A DNA stretch of 64,000 nucleotides from Jeotgalibacillus sp. S-D1 (GTDB lineage Bacteria; Bacillota; Bacilli; Bacillales; Jeotgalibacillaceae), in assembly GCF_004358665.1 (NCBI RefSeq), contig NZ_SMZR01000001.1, positions 248,001 through 312,000 of the forward strand, given 5' to 3'. Of this stretch, positions 18,717 to 26,969 are shown piece by piece. Under the pieces are notes generated by a model that searched no databases, was not told the origin of the DNA, and saw only the letters and a list, made by a program, of their open reading frames with translations. The translations under genes were made by a program, and so were the position numbers. Position 1 is the first letter of the stretch; the number at the start of each line of letters is the position of its first letter.

Positions 18717-19309
18717 AGGAAGTATTAATTGCTACTCGCAACAAAGGTAAAGCGATAGAATTTGAAGCCCTTTTTTCACCAATGGGTTATTCAGTGAAAA
18801 CATTATTAGACTATCCGGAAGTGCCAGACGTAGAAGAAACCGGGTCCACCTTTAAAGAGAATGCCCTTTTAAAGGCTGAGACTATTGCTTCCCGTTTTAA
18901 TGTCATAACGATTGCAGATGACAGCGGACTTATTGTGGATGCATTAAATGGTGAACCGGGAGTTTATTCTGCCCGTTATGCAGGTAAAGAGAAAGATGAT
19001 GATGCAAATATTGATAAAGTCCTTCATCAGTTAGAAGGAGTTCCTTTTACTGAACGTACGGCTCGATTTCATTGTACCCTTGCTGTCAGCAGACCTGGGG
19101 AGGAATCGCTGACTGTAACAGGGGAGTGTGAAGGATATATAGCGAACCAACGACAGGGTGACCATGGCTTTGGGTATGACCCGATTTTTGGGGTGATTGA
19201 TCAAAAGCGCACATTAGCCCAAATGTCTAAAACAGAAAAAGGCGAAATCAGTCATAGAGGGAAAGCGATAAAAAAATTAGCTGAACTCCTTCCTACTTTA
19301 TTAAGCTGA
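18713..19309 (+). CDS. ysnA: XTP/dITP diphosphatase (Ham1/RdgB family)
   Basis: A 198-residue house-cleaning pyrophosphatase that removes xanthosine and inosine triphosphates. Motifs: [12 protein letters not shown] at the start, [24 protein letters not shown], and GFGYDPIF. It overlaps rph by four bases (ATGA), which suggests translational coupling, and is followed closely by ysnB. Confidence 0.95.
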   Translation: MKEVLIATRNKGKAIEFEALFSPMGYSVKTLLDYPEVPDVEETGSTFKENALLKAETIASRFNVITIADDSGLIVDALNGEPGVYSARYAGKEKDDDANIDKVLHQLEGVPFTERTARFHCTLAVSRPGEESLTVTGECEGYIANQRQGDHGFGYDPIFGVIDQKRTLAQMSKTEKGEISHRGKAIKKLAELLPTLLS

Positions 19310-19319
19310 GGTGATTTTA

Positions 19320-19823
19320 GTGAAGATTGTAGTCGTAAGTGATAATCATGGCGATACGAAACGTTTAATTGATATTAAAAACCGTTATGAAGGTCAGGTT
19401 GATGCATTACTGCATTGTGGGGATTCAGAGCTTTCTTATGATTCGCAGGAGATGGACGGTTTTGTAAAAGTGCGCGGTAACTGTGATTTTGATTCCAGTT
19501 ACCCTGAAGAAAAAACGATTGAAGTGAATGGAACAAAGATTTTTATCACACATGGACATTTATTTGGCATCAAGCAGTCACTTGACCGTATCCATTATAA
19601 GGCCGTCGAAGAAAATGCTGACCTTATCTTTTTTGGCCATTCACATTCCCTCGGTGCAGAGGTTATTGATCACCGATTATTTGTTAACCCGGGAAGCATC
19701 ATGCTCCCGAGAGACAGAAAAGAAGCATCATATGCAGTGATAGAAAAGGATAAAGAGAACGTTGAGGTTCGTTTTTACACTGAAAAACATAAAGAAATTA
19801 CTTCATGGAATGGTAAATTGTAA
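19320..19823 (+). CDS. ysnB: YfcE/MJ0936-type metallophosphoesterase YsnB
   Basis: A 167-residue phosphoesterase with metal-binding motifs SDNHGD at the N-terminus, HCGDSE, GNCD, and FGHSH, NPGS near the C-terminus. The start is GTG 19320 because GAGGTGA (19308-19314) is correctly spaced for it; GTG 19311 overlaps that site. It is the third gene of rph-ysnA-ysnB. The substrate is unknown. Confidence 0.9.
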   Translation: MKIVVVSDNHGDTKRLIDIKNRYEGQVDALLHCGDSELSYDSQEMDGFVKVRGNCDFDSSYPEEKTIEVNGTKIFITHGHLFGIKQSLDRIHYKAVEENADLIFFGHSHSLGAEVIDHRLFVNPGSIMLPRDRKEASYAVIEKDKENVEVRFYTEKHKEITSWNGKL

Positions 19824-19831
19824 GCAGTCCG

Positions 19832-19865
19832 AAGGCGTTAACTTTTTTAACGCCTTTAATTTTAA
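19832..19865 (+). terminator. terminator after ysnB
   Basis: AAGGCGTTAA (19832-19841) pairs with TTAACGCCTT (19847-19856); a T-rich tail follows. Confidence 0.85.
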
Positions 19866-19933
19866 AAAAACCGTTGACTTTTGATTGTTCTGCTACTATA
19901 ATAATAATTGTCCTTAAAAAAGAAATACATACT

Positions 19934-20007
<74 letters not shown>

Positions 20008-20025
20008 CTACTTATCAAGCAAAGT

Positions 20026-20092
20026 AACGCCATGTTTTCGTATGTTAACCGTTCAAGTTTTCCGGTTGCACTACAGTAGCAGGGCGTTTTTT
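20026..20092 (+). terminator. probable terminator of the tRNA-Arg transcript
   Basis: AACGCC (20026-20031) pairs with GGCGTT (20083-20088) followed by T residues. An inner AACCG/CGGTT stem fills much of the loop. Confidence 0.5.
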
Positions 20093-20661
20093 GTTTGTTA
20101 CTCCACTTTATGAAAAGATGGCATCAGCGGCATTTCTGCTGTGTTTTTTTAGGTTTTCACCCCCAACTTAAAATAACTGAAAAAGTCTCTTAAACAGATA
20201 AGAAAGAACTACCTTCATCCTACTCTTCAATCTGACAACCACATACAGCATAAACTGTCGATTACATGACAGTATTCTTTAAAAAGGAATTTTAATCCGG
20301 GATTTTATAACTACTTAAGTATGGCTTTTAGAAACGGTAAAATATCAAACTTCCCTTGCTCTATATGGAAGTAAAGGGGTTCATTCCTATAAGTCTGATG
20401 AAGTATTTTCAAAATTAATTAAATTTATCCATTCATTCATTTTATTTTTATTACTTTTCCCAACTTGAAAAGCACTAAAAATCCGTGTTTTATCCTTTTT
20501 AAGGAATAAAAAAGCGATAAATTCATTATAAAAAATTGTAATTTTCCCAACTTTTGGTCGACAGCATTCGACCAGCCTGAAAGGGAAGCTGAGTTATAAT
20601 GAAAAGAACAAACGTACGGTTCGTAAAATCACGTACTTTAAATCTCTGCTGACGCAGCCTT
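20093..20661. other. AT-rich gap with inverted and direct repeats, no gene seen
   Basis: No credible coding region is seen. It contains inverted repeats ACTGTC/GACAGT (20254-20273) and TGGTCGA/TCGACCA with a 6-base centre (20555-20574). A 12-base direct repeat TTTTCCCAACTT occurs at 20455-20466 and 20542-20553. These may be operator sites of the neighbouring regulator or relics of the inserted element. Confidence 0.5.
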
Positions 20662-20877
20662 TTATTGATTTTGTGTACTCCACTCATAGAGTTCATCAAT
20701 TGAGCAACCGCAAAATTGTGCAACGTTTCGTGCATGCGGAAGGGACATCACAAATCTATTTGTTACGTAATCTGAGACCTGCGACTTTGTAAGTCCTGTG
20801 CGATCCATTAGCTCATTCCTTGTCAGCTGGCGCTCATCCAATCTCAGTTGCAAAAGGCATTTGCCTACCTGTTCCAT
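20662..20877 (-). CDS. Xre/Cro-type helix-turn-helix protein, phage-like
   Basis: A 71-residue minus-strand protein. Residues about 18-60 form a Cro/CI-type DNA-binding domain (RNELMDRTGLTKSQVSDYVTNR, then ARNVAQFCGCSIDELYEW, the usual C-terminal pattern of small phage repressors). GAAGGAA is about 11 bases before ATG 20877. It is transcribed away from the sigma-like gene, the divergent layout of a phage switch. Targets are unknown. Confidence 0.72.
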   Translation of the reverse strand: MEQVGKCLLQLRLDERQLTRNELMDRTGLTKSQVSDYVTNRFVMSLPHARNVAQFCGCSIDELYEWSTQNQ

Positions 20878-21261
20878 TACTGATCATTCCTTCACTCATA
20901 AACTTCATTCCAATAAATAATTCCAGAGCCTGTAGTAATAAAAGCCGCATGAACCAGACGAAAGCCTTACATAGCTTTGATGTGGAGCAGTGGGTATGTG
21001 GTTACTTCACCGGCTAAATTGAGTTAAAATAGCGGCGTTCTTCTAACCAGAAGGGCGTCGTTTTTCTGTAACTAATGTAACACAGGCTGCTTTTTGGTGA
21101 GAAGTATCTTTTATCATTTTTTATCAAACTAAAAAAATAAAAAATGGGCTGTAATTATATAAAAAATTTTCAAATTTATTCCGCATTTTCCATTGAGCCG
21201 TGAAATAAAGACAGATAAAAATAAAGGAGAAATAATAAAGAATAAAGGAGGCGTTCTAATC
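20878..21261. other. divergent control region between HTH gene and sigma-like gene
   Basis: No gene is supported. It holds a plus-strand terminator at 21033-21065 and a very AT-rich stretch (about 21100-21190) before the sigma-like gene, where promoters for both directions would be expected. No clear -35/-10 pair was chosen. Confidence 0.45.
21033..21065 (+). terminator. strong intrinsic terminator with no gene upstream
   Basis: A 12-pair stem (21033-21044 with 21049-21060, three G-U pairs), loop AACC, then TTTTT. No plus-strand gene precedes it, so it may end a small RNA or antisense transcript, or insulate the island. Confidence 0.7.
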
Positions 21262-21819
21262 ATGTGCCACGTTAAAAACTTAATAACGGAGTACCAAAAA
21301 ACCGGTTGCGAGTCGTACTTTAATGAAATCTATGAAATGTTCGCCGGAAAGGTTTTCAATTTTGCCCGCAAGCAGACGCGCCAACGTCGGCTTGTCTGGC
21401 AGGACGTGGAATCTGAAGCGAATCAGGTGTTTTACAAAGCGGTTGCTACGTATGATGAGAGGATTGGCGAATTTGAGCCTTTTTTATTCCTTATGCTGCG
21501 CCGACACATCGCTAATGTCGGCAGCAAATCGCTAACGTATCAAACCTATGTTGAGCGGTATATGCAAAGCGCAAGAACATCAACTGACAACGAACCTGAA
21601 ATTATTGCAATAAAAAAAGAGCAGCGCCAACTGCTCGATGATCTGACCGCGAACGCTACCGTACCAAGCCGCCAAGCTCTAGTAGCATTCGCAAAGTCCT
21701 ACTCATTCCGAAAAGCCGCCAAGCAACTCGGAACGTCTGACAAAACGGTTAAGAATCGAATAGAGAAAATTGCAGCTGCCCGCCGCCATATTTCACTAGA
21801 CGACTATTTCACCGCTTAA
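21262..21819 (+). CDS. Sigma-70-like (phage-type) sigma factor or regulator
   Basis: 185 residues. The N-terminal half reads like sigma region 2 (YFNEIYEMFAGKVFNFARKQ, DVESEANQVFYKAVATYDERIGEFEPFLFLMLRRHI), and the C-terminus has a region-4-like helix-turn-helix (SFRKAAKQLGTSDKTVKNRIEKI, about residues 150-172). The start is ATG 21262, with AAAGGAGG at 21244-21251. Similar small sigma factors drive late genes of Bacillus prophages (Xpf of PBSX). Here it precedes XhlA- and holin-like genes. Promoter specificity is unknown. Confidence 0.72.
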   Translation: MCHVKNLITEYQKTGCESYFNEIYEMFAGKVFNFARKQTRQRRLVWQDVESEANQVFYKAVATYDERIGEFEPFLFLMLRRHIANVGSKSLTYQTYVERYMQSARTSTDNEPEIIAIKKEQRQLLDDLTANATVPSRQALVAFAKSYSFRKAAKQLGTSDKTVKNRIEKIAAARRHISLDDYFTA

Positions 21820-22143
21820 ACGTGAGCATATTACACGCCCGCAGGATCAGTTCAAGTAATTGAACCCTATCCCATATTTCATTATACACGGACAAACACA
21901 TTTTTAAACCGCTTCAAAATGAAAATGAAAAAACACGGCTTTTGACTTACAAACGTATATTCGTATAGATAGAGTAAGAACTTACTAGTATCAAGGATTC
22001 TATTTAAAAATTAAAAATAAAGAATAAAACTGCTGTGTGCAGCAACCGGTTTATGTCTATCTTGCTTCGCAGAAAATAGTTTTCTTCTTTCATAAAAAGC
22101 TCTGTAAAACAACTTCAAAAAAATAATAGCCGGGGGTGGCGTA
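21820..22143 (+). promoter_or_regulatory. gap before the holin pair with a candidate promoter
   Basis: No gene is seen. TTGACT (about 21951-21956) followed 16 bases later by TATAGA (about 21973-21978) is a possible sigma-A promoter. The stretch between holds CGTATATTCGTAT, a weak repeat that might bind the island's regulator. The element read by the sigma-like protein, if any, would also be expected here. Confidence 0.4.
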
Positions 22144-22431
22144 ATGAACGGAAAATTACAAGAAGAGCTTAAAAGTCTTTCTGAGGAAATTCATAAGCTT
22201 GATCGCTGGGTAGTTCGGTTTGATGAAAAAATAATCGGACACGCAAAAATAGAAAAAAGAGCAGATGAAGCCTACTATCTGGCAGACCGCGCAGAAGATA
22301 AATCAGAGGAAGCATATAAGGCCTGTGAAGTAAATGCCCGTGATATTCAGGCGCTTGAATTACGCTGCAAATGGTTTCTTGGTCTGATGGCACCGTTCAT
22401 TTTAATTATCATTGGAAAACTATTTTCTTAA
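22144..22431 (+). CDS. XhlA-like holin-associated membrane protein
   Basis: A 95-residue protein with a long charged coiled coil (about residues 1-72, KLQEELKSLSEEIHKLDRW...) and one C-terminal membrane segment (about 75-94). This is the architecture of phage XhlA/hemolysin-type proteins that work with holins. GCCGGGGGTGG precedes ATG 22144. It ends 12 bases before the holin gene. Sequence similarity to XhlA is only moderate; the neighbour strengthens the call. Confidence 0.65.
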   Translation: MNGKLQEELKSLSEEIHKLDRWVVRFDEKIIGHAKIEKRADEAYYLADRAEDKSEEAYKACEVNARDIQALELRCKWFLGLMAPFILIIIGKLFS

Positions 22432-22443
22432 GGGGGCTGTACA

Positions 22444-22668
22444 ATGGAGACAATTACAATCATACGGACGGTTACACTGGTTATTGCATTGCTCAATCTA
22501 TCATTATTTCTTGCAGGTTATTCCCCTCTGCCTATTGAAAATGAAGAAATTGAACAGGTGTTAACAGCAATTTTTACGATTGGAGCATCTCTATGGGCAT
22601 GGTGGAAAGATAATGATATTTCAAGAAAAGCCAGAAAGCGGAAAGCCGAAGTAAAATGGTCCCGTTAA
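22444..22668 (+). CDS. Phage holin, SPP1 type (XhlB-like)
   Basis: 74 residues with two membrane segments, the conserved short loop AGYSPLPIENEEIEQVLTAIF, and the family ending SLWAWWKDNDISRKARKRKAE. Holins of this family form membrane pores that release an endolysin during phage lysis. No endolysin gene is present in the window. AAGGGGG precedes ATG 22444. Confidence 0.88.
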   Translation: METITIIRTVTLVIALLNLSLFLAGYSPLPIENEEIEQVLTAIFTIGASLWAWWKDNDISRKARKRKAEVKWSR

Positions 22669-22689
22669 CTAGATGTTGATCGTGGCACA

Positions 22690-22729
22690 TCGCATGCTTT
22701 CTCCTTTTATAAAAGGAGAAAGCATGCGA
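22690..22729. repeat. 40-bp perfect palindrome
   Basis: Bases 22690-22709 (TCGCATGC...) are the exact reverse complement of 22710-22729 (...GCATGCGA). The centre is TTTTATAAAA. No T-run follows on either strand, so it is not a standard intrinsic terminator. It lies 21 bases after the holin gene and marks the right edge of the phage-like island. Confidence 0.9.
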
Positions 22730-22832
22730 CTTATATACATACGCGTCTGCTGACCGCATTAGAGATTTGGAATTCATGCGTATACAATGCTAAACTCTAA
22801 TCACCTATTAAAAGTGGAAGGAGGAACGCCAG

Positions 22833-23801
22833 GTGACAAAAAGGTTTAGCAAAAACATAAAAAAAAGTAAAAACGTCATTCTATTTCCGGGGCTTAAGGA
22901 GCGTCTGCTTGAAAAAGGACTGGACAAGCTTCAAGAGCAGCACCATGAAGAAGCGATTGATTTATTGACCGAAGCGCATGTTATTGATCCGGAAGACTCA
23001 GTCGTCAGCACCTCTTTAGCTGTTGCTCTTTATGAGGATCGACAATGGCTCAAAGCAAAAGAGATTTGTGAGAGAATGCTTCATGAAGGAATCGGCGAAT
23101 ATGAAGAAACGCTGGAATTATATATCATGAATCTGTTACAGCTTAAAGAGCACCAGCAAATTGTTACGACCATTCAAACTGTCATTGATGAAAATGCCAT
23201 TTCGCCCGAGAGGCAGGAACGCTTTGAGCATCTTCTCGCAGTAAGCAAGCGGCAGGAGCAGCAGACAGAGCGGGAAAATGCCTCATTGGATTCGTTCGTA
23301 TTGCATAAGGATTTGGAACAGCAAATGATTCAAGTAGCGAACCTGGCTAAACAAAATATCCATCCAATTAAGGGTGCGCTGATAGAAGCTGTTCAATCGG
23401 TTCAGACCCATCCTTTTATTAAGACGATGGTATTAAATATCTTAAGAGAACAGGCTGTGCAGGATGACGTACAGGTTGCTAAATGGGAGCTGAGCGGTGT
23501 ATTTAATCCGGCTGAGTTAAAGGATCCTTTTGAAAACCGAACTTTTCTGTTGGTAAGTAATGCTATTCAACAGATCGCTGGCCAGGAAGATCCGAATCTT
23601 ACAGAGCTTAGTTTGGATATTGTAAGAAGACATCTTTTTCTGCTGTACCCGTTTATATGGTCTGAAGAAAACGAAAGCACGATTGCACAGGCTTATATCC
23701 GTTTAGCCCGGCGTTATATGGGTAATGAAAGTGGATGGGAAAAAGAAGAAAAGAGCATCGCGTCACAAATCGAAATGCTTGAAAACGTCCCAATCATGTG
23801 A
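22833..23801 (+). CDS. ysoA: Tetratricopeptide-repeat protein YsoA
   Basis: A 322-residue protein with TPR-like helical repeats in the first third (HHEEAIDLLTEAHVIDPEDSVVSTSLAVALYEDRQWLKAKEICERML, about residues 36-82). Function is unknown. The start is GTG 22833 with AAGGAGG at 22818-22824. It lies directly upstream of tig, as in B. subtilis, where the ilv-leu operon precedes it; here the phage island does. Confidence 0.85.
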   Translation: MTKRFSKNIKKSKNVILFPGLKERLLEKGLDKLQEQHHEEAIDLLTEAHVIDPEDSVVSTSLAVALYEDRQWLKAKEICERMLHEGIGEYEETLELYIMNLLQLKEHQQIVTTIQTVIDENAISPERQERFEHLLAVSKRQEQQTERENASLDSFVLHKDLEQQMIQVANLAKQNIHPIKGALIEAVQSVQTHPFIKTMVLNILREQAVQDDVQVAKWELSGVFNPAELKDPFENRTFLLVSNAIQQIAGQEDPNLTELSLDIVRRHLFLLYPFIWSEENESTIAQAYIRLARRYMGNESGWEKEEKSIASQIEMLENVPIM

Positions 23802-23816
23802 TCTAATGGATTGCTG

Positions 23817-23844
23817 TTGAAAGAGTATGAACCTATGTTATAAT
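23817..23844 (+). promoter_or_regulatory. sigma-A-type promoter for tig
   Basis: TTGAAA (23817-23822), 16 bases, TATAAT (23839-23844), about 115 bases before tig. Confidence 0.65.
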
Positions 23845-23958
23845 TAAATGGTTGCATAATGGGATTCGTGATGCCAAAATTCACTGAATCAACGTCTTCA
23901 CCGCTATTAAGCGTGAAACCATTAAAAATTACTATAGATGTTTTGGAGGGAATTAAGT

Positions 23959-25248
23959 ATGTCAGCAAAATGGGAAAAGCAAGAAGGAAATGTTGGTGTA
24001 TTGACTGTACAAGTTGATGCAGAAACAGTGAACAAAGGATTAGATGATGCATTTAAAAAGGTCGTTAAGCAAATTAACGTACCGGGATTCCGTAAAGGAA
24101 AAATGCCGCGTCAAATGTTTGAAAAACGTTTTGGAGTGGAATCACTTTACCAGGACGCTCTTGATTTGATTCTTCCAGAGGCTTACGCAAGCGCTGTTGA
24201 CGAAGCTGGAATCTTGCCAGTTGATCGCCCGGAAATTGATGTAGAGCAAATGGAAAAAGGAAAAGAATTAGTTTTCACTGCTAAAGTAACGGTTAAGCCT
24301 GAAGTTAAATTAGGTGAATACAAAGGCTTGGAAGTGGAAAAACTAGAAACAGAGGTTACAGATGAAGACGTAACTGCTGAACTGAAATCCCTTCAGGAGC
24401 GCCAAGCTGAGCTTGTAGTTAAAGAAGAAGGAACAGTTGAAAACGGGAACACTGTAACGCTTGATTTTGAAGGTTTTGTTGACGGTGAGGCATTCGAAGG
24501 CGGCCAAGCGGAAAACTATTCACTTGAAATCGGTTCTGGATCATTTATTCCTGGTTTTGAAGAGCAGCTTGTTGGTCTTTCAACTGGAGATGAAAAGGAT
24601 GTTGAGGTTTCTTTCCCTGAAGAATATCACGCAGAAGAGCTTGCTGGTAAACCGGCTGTATTCAAAGTTAAAATTCATGAAATCAAAGCCAAAGAACTTC
24701 CGGAGCTTGATGATGAATTTGCCAAAGATGCAGACGAAGAAGTTGAATCACTGGCTGACCTAAAAGAAAAAACGAAAACACGTCTTGTAGAGCAAAAGAA
24801 AAACACAGCAGAAGCAGCGTTGCGTGATTCACTTTTAGAACAAGCTTCTGAGAATGCTGAAATCGAAGTGCCTGAAGCGATGATTACAACAGAGGTTGAC
24901 CGCATGCTTCAAGAATTCGAACAGCGTTTATCTTCACAAGGCATGAACATGGAGCTGTACTTCCAGTTTAGCGGCCAGGATGAGGAAGCACTTCGCACTC
25001 AAATGAAAGAGGACGCAGGAAAACGTGTCCGTACAAATCTTACACTTGAAGCAATTGCTAATGCAGAAAACATCACAGTTACAGAGGATGATGTTGAAAA
25101 AGAACTTAGCAGCATGACTGAGCAGTTCGGTATGTCAGTAGAACAAATTAAAACTGCACTGGGCGGATCGACTGAAGTTCTTGAAAACGATCTTCGTATT
25201 CAAAAAGCAATCGATTTTCTTGTAGATAATAGCAAGCCTGTTGCATAA
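23959..25248 (+). CDS. tig: Trigger factor (ribosome-associated chaperone and prolyl isomerase)
   Basis: A 429-residue protein. The N-terminal ribosome-binding tail includes the signature [19 protein letters not shown] (about residues 36-54). The central FKBP domain runs from about 155 to 245 ([29 protein letters not shown]), and a helical C-terminal chaperone arm follows. TTGGAGGG precedes ATG 23959. It is followed by its own terminator and clpX. Confidence 0.97.
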   Translation: MSAKWEKQEGNVGVLTVQVDAETVNKGLDDAFKKVVKQINVPGFRKGKMPRQMFEKRFGVESLYQDALDLILPEAYASAVDEAGILPVDRPEIDVEQMEKGKELVFTAKVTVKPEVKLGEYKGLEVEKLETEVTDEDVTAELKSLQERQAELVVKEEGTVENGNTVTLDFEGFVDGEAFEGGQAENYSLEIGSGSFIPGFEEQLVGLSTGDEKDVEVSFPEEYHAEELAGKPAVFKVKIHEIKAKELPELDDEFAKDADEEVESLADLKEKTKTRLVEQKKNTAEAALRDSLLEQASENAEIEVPEAMITTEVDRMLQEFEQRLSSQGMNMELYFQFSGQDEEALRTQMKEDAGKRVRTNLTLEAIANAENITVTEDDVEKELSSMTEQFGMSVEQIKTALGGSTEVLENDLRIQKAIDFLVDNSKPVA

Positions 25249-25264
25249 TAATAAATAAGGGAGA

Positions 25265-25300
25265 GCAAGGCGCGAAATTATTCGTGCCTTGTTTTCTACC
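25265..25300 (+). terminator. tig terminator
   Basis: GCAAGGCGCGAA pairs with TTCGTGCCTTGT (two G-U pairs), followed by TTTT. Confidence 0.8.
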
Positions 25301-25500
25301 TACATAATGTTTTACATACTACATAAGGCTTATAGAGGATCAAACATTGATCAGACCATGTTAGTTCCGTCTGCCCATTCGCTGTGTTACAATTCGTATT
25401 ACAAACAGTCGTTGGTAATCAAGTCCAATTCAGAAGCGAAATGATTGCTAAAATCACGTATCGCAAGTATGATGTTAGTTTGAAATAAGGGGTGAAAGTG

Positions 25501-26772
25501 ATGTTTAAATTTAATGATGAAAAGGGTCAGCTTAAGTGTTCTTTTTGTGGAAAGACTCAGGAACAAGTTCGTAAATTAGTCGCTGGACCTGGTGTATATA
25601 TTTGTGACGAATGTATTGAGCTTTGCACAGAAATTGTGGAAGAAGAGCTTGGTACAGAAGAAGAAGTGGAATTTAAAGATGTTCCAAAACCTAAAGAAAT
25701 ATTAGGTATATTGGATGAATATGTTATTGGTCAGGAAAGAGCAAAAAAATCCTTATCAGTTGCTGTTTACAACCACTATAAGCGGATTAATTCAAACAGC
25801 AAGGTTGATGATGTGGAGCTTTCTAAAAGTAATATCTGCCTAATTGGTCCTACAGGGTCCGGGAAAACACTTTTAGCTCAAACACTCGCGCGGATTCTCA
25901 ATGTGCCTTTTGCCATTGCTGATGCCACTTCATTAACAGAAGCTGGTTATGTAGGTGAAGATGTTGAAAATATTTTATTAAAACTAATTCAATCGGCGGA
26001 TTATGATGTAGAGCGTGCAGAAAAAGGCATTATTTATATAGATGAAATTGATAAGGTTGCCCGTAAATCTGAGAATCCGTCTATTACACGTGACGTTTCA
26101 GGTGAAGGTGTTCAGCAGGCATTGCTGAAAATTCTTGAGGGAACAACAGCAAGTGTTCCGCCGCAGGGTGGACGTAAGCATCCTCATCAGGAATTCATTC
26201 AAATCGATACAACAAACATTCTGTTTATTTGTGGAGGAGCATTTGACGGAGTAGATCAAATCGTTAAACGACGTCTTGGTCAAAAAGTCATTGGTTTTGG
26301 CTCTGATCCAAACAAAGGAGACGTTAAAGAAAAAGAGCTTCTTTCCAAACTGGTGCCGGAAGATCTGTTGAAATTCGGTCTGATTCCAGAGTTTATTGGT
26401 CGTCTCCCGGTAACAGCTACGCTTGAGCAGCTTGATGAAGAAGCGCTGGTATCAATTTTGACACAGCCAAAAAACGCATTGGTTAAACAATACCAAAAAA
26501 TGCTTGAGCTTGATGATGTTGAACTGGAATTTGAAGAAGGTGCACTTCTTGAAATTTCCCGTAATGCGATTGAACGAAAAACGGGAGCACGTGGACTTCG
26601 GTCTATTATTGAAAATATTATGCTCGATGTTATGTTTGATCTTCCATCCCGTGATGATATTAAAAAATGTATTATCACTCAGGAAACGGTTGAACTCAAT
26701 GAGCGGCCAATTCTAGAGCTGGAAGATGGCACCAGAATCGGTCCAAGCGACGAACAAAAAACTTCTGCCTGA
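25501..26772 (+). CDS. clpX: ATP-dependent Clp protease ATP-binding subunit ClpX
   Basis: A 423-residue AAA+ unfoldase that feeds substrates to ClpP. The N-terminal zinc finger is CSFCGKTQ...CDEC (residues about 10-37), Walker A GPTGSGKT is residues 116-123, Walker [10 protein letters not shown], and the ClpP loop IGF is in [11 protein letters not shown] 25501 is used because AAGGGGTG (25488-25495) is spaced for it; upstream in-frame GTGs overlap this site. Confidence 0.98.
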   Translation: MFKFNDEKGQLKCSFCGKTQEQVRKLVAGPGVYICDECIELCTEIVEEELGTEEEVEFKDVPKPKEILGILDEYVIGQERAKKSLSVAVYNHYKRINSNSKVDDVELSKSNICLIGPTGSGKTLLAQTLARILNVPFAIADATSLTEAGYVGEDVENILLKLIQSADYDVERAEKGIIYIDEIDKVARKSENPSITRDVSGEGVQQALLKILEGTTASVPPQGGRKHPHQEFIQIDTTNILFICGGAFDGVDQIVKRRLGQKVIGFGSDPNKGDVKEKELLSKLVPEDLLKFGLIPEFIGRLPVTATLEQLDEEALVSILTQPKNALVKQYQKMLELDDVELEFEEGALLEISRNAIERKTGARGLRSIIENIMLDVMFDLPSRDDIKKCIITQETVELNERPILELEDGTRIGPSDEQKTSA

Positions 26773-26787
26773 TTAAAGAAATGAAGA

Positions 26788-26828
26788 GGCTGACTCGTTA
26801 GACCCACTATCGAGTCAGTTTTTTTTGC
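26788..26828 (+). terminator. clpX terminator
   Basis: CTGACTCG (26790-26797) pairs with CGAGTCAG (26811-26818), then a run of eight T. Confidence 0.92.
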
Positions 26829-26969
26829 CATTATGAGCAGGTTGATGGATGTAGGAAGGTAGAAAAGGGTACAGTAACTACATCTATTTCAATAACAATA
26901 AATAGTTACTTATAAGCGTATTTGACTTGAATGACACTTCAGGTCTGAACGTAATGGAGGTGCAGTTTC
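26829..26969 (+). promoter_or_regulatory. lonA upstream region with inverted repeat
   Basis: AGTAACTA (26873-26880) and TAGTTACT (26903-26910) form an 8-base inverted repeat with a 22-base spacer, a possible operator. TTGACT (26932-26937) is a possible -35 without a convincing -10. B. subtilis has lonB here. Confidence 0.35.

Noticed and set aside
20820-21017. 65-codon plus-strand frame opposite the HTH gene
   Set aside because: No ribosome site, antisense to the better supported HTH gene, and no family resemblance.
20008-22832. Attachment-site duplication of the tRNA-Arg 3' end
   Set aside because: No copy of the TTCGAATCTCTCCTGGGAC region was found in the following 2.8 kb, so integration at this tRNA is not shown.
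26925-26960. CtsR heptad site before lonA
   Set aside because: TTTGACTTGAATGAC has two loosely similar halves but lacks the GGTCAAA-N-AAAGTCAAA direct repeat spacing.
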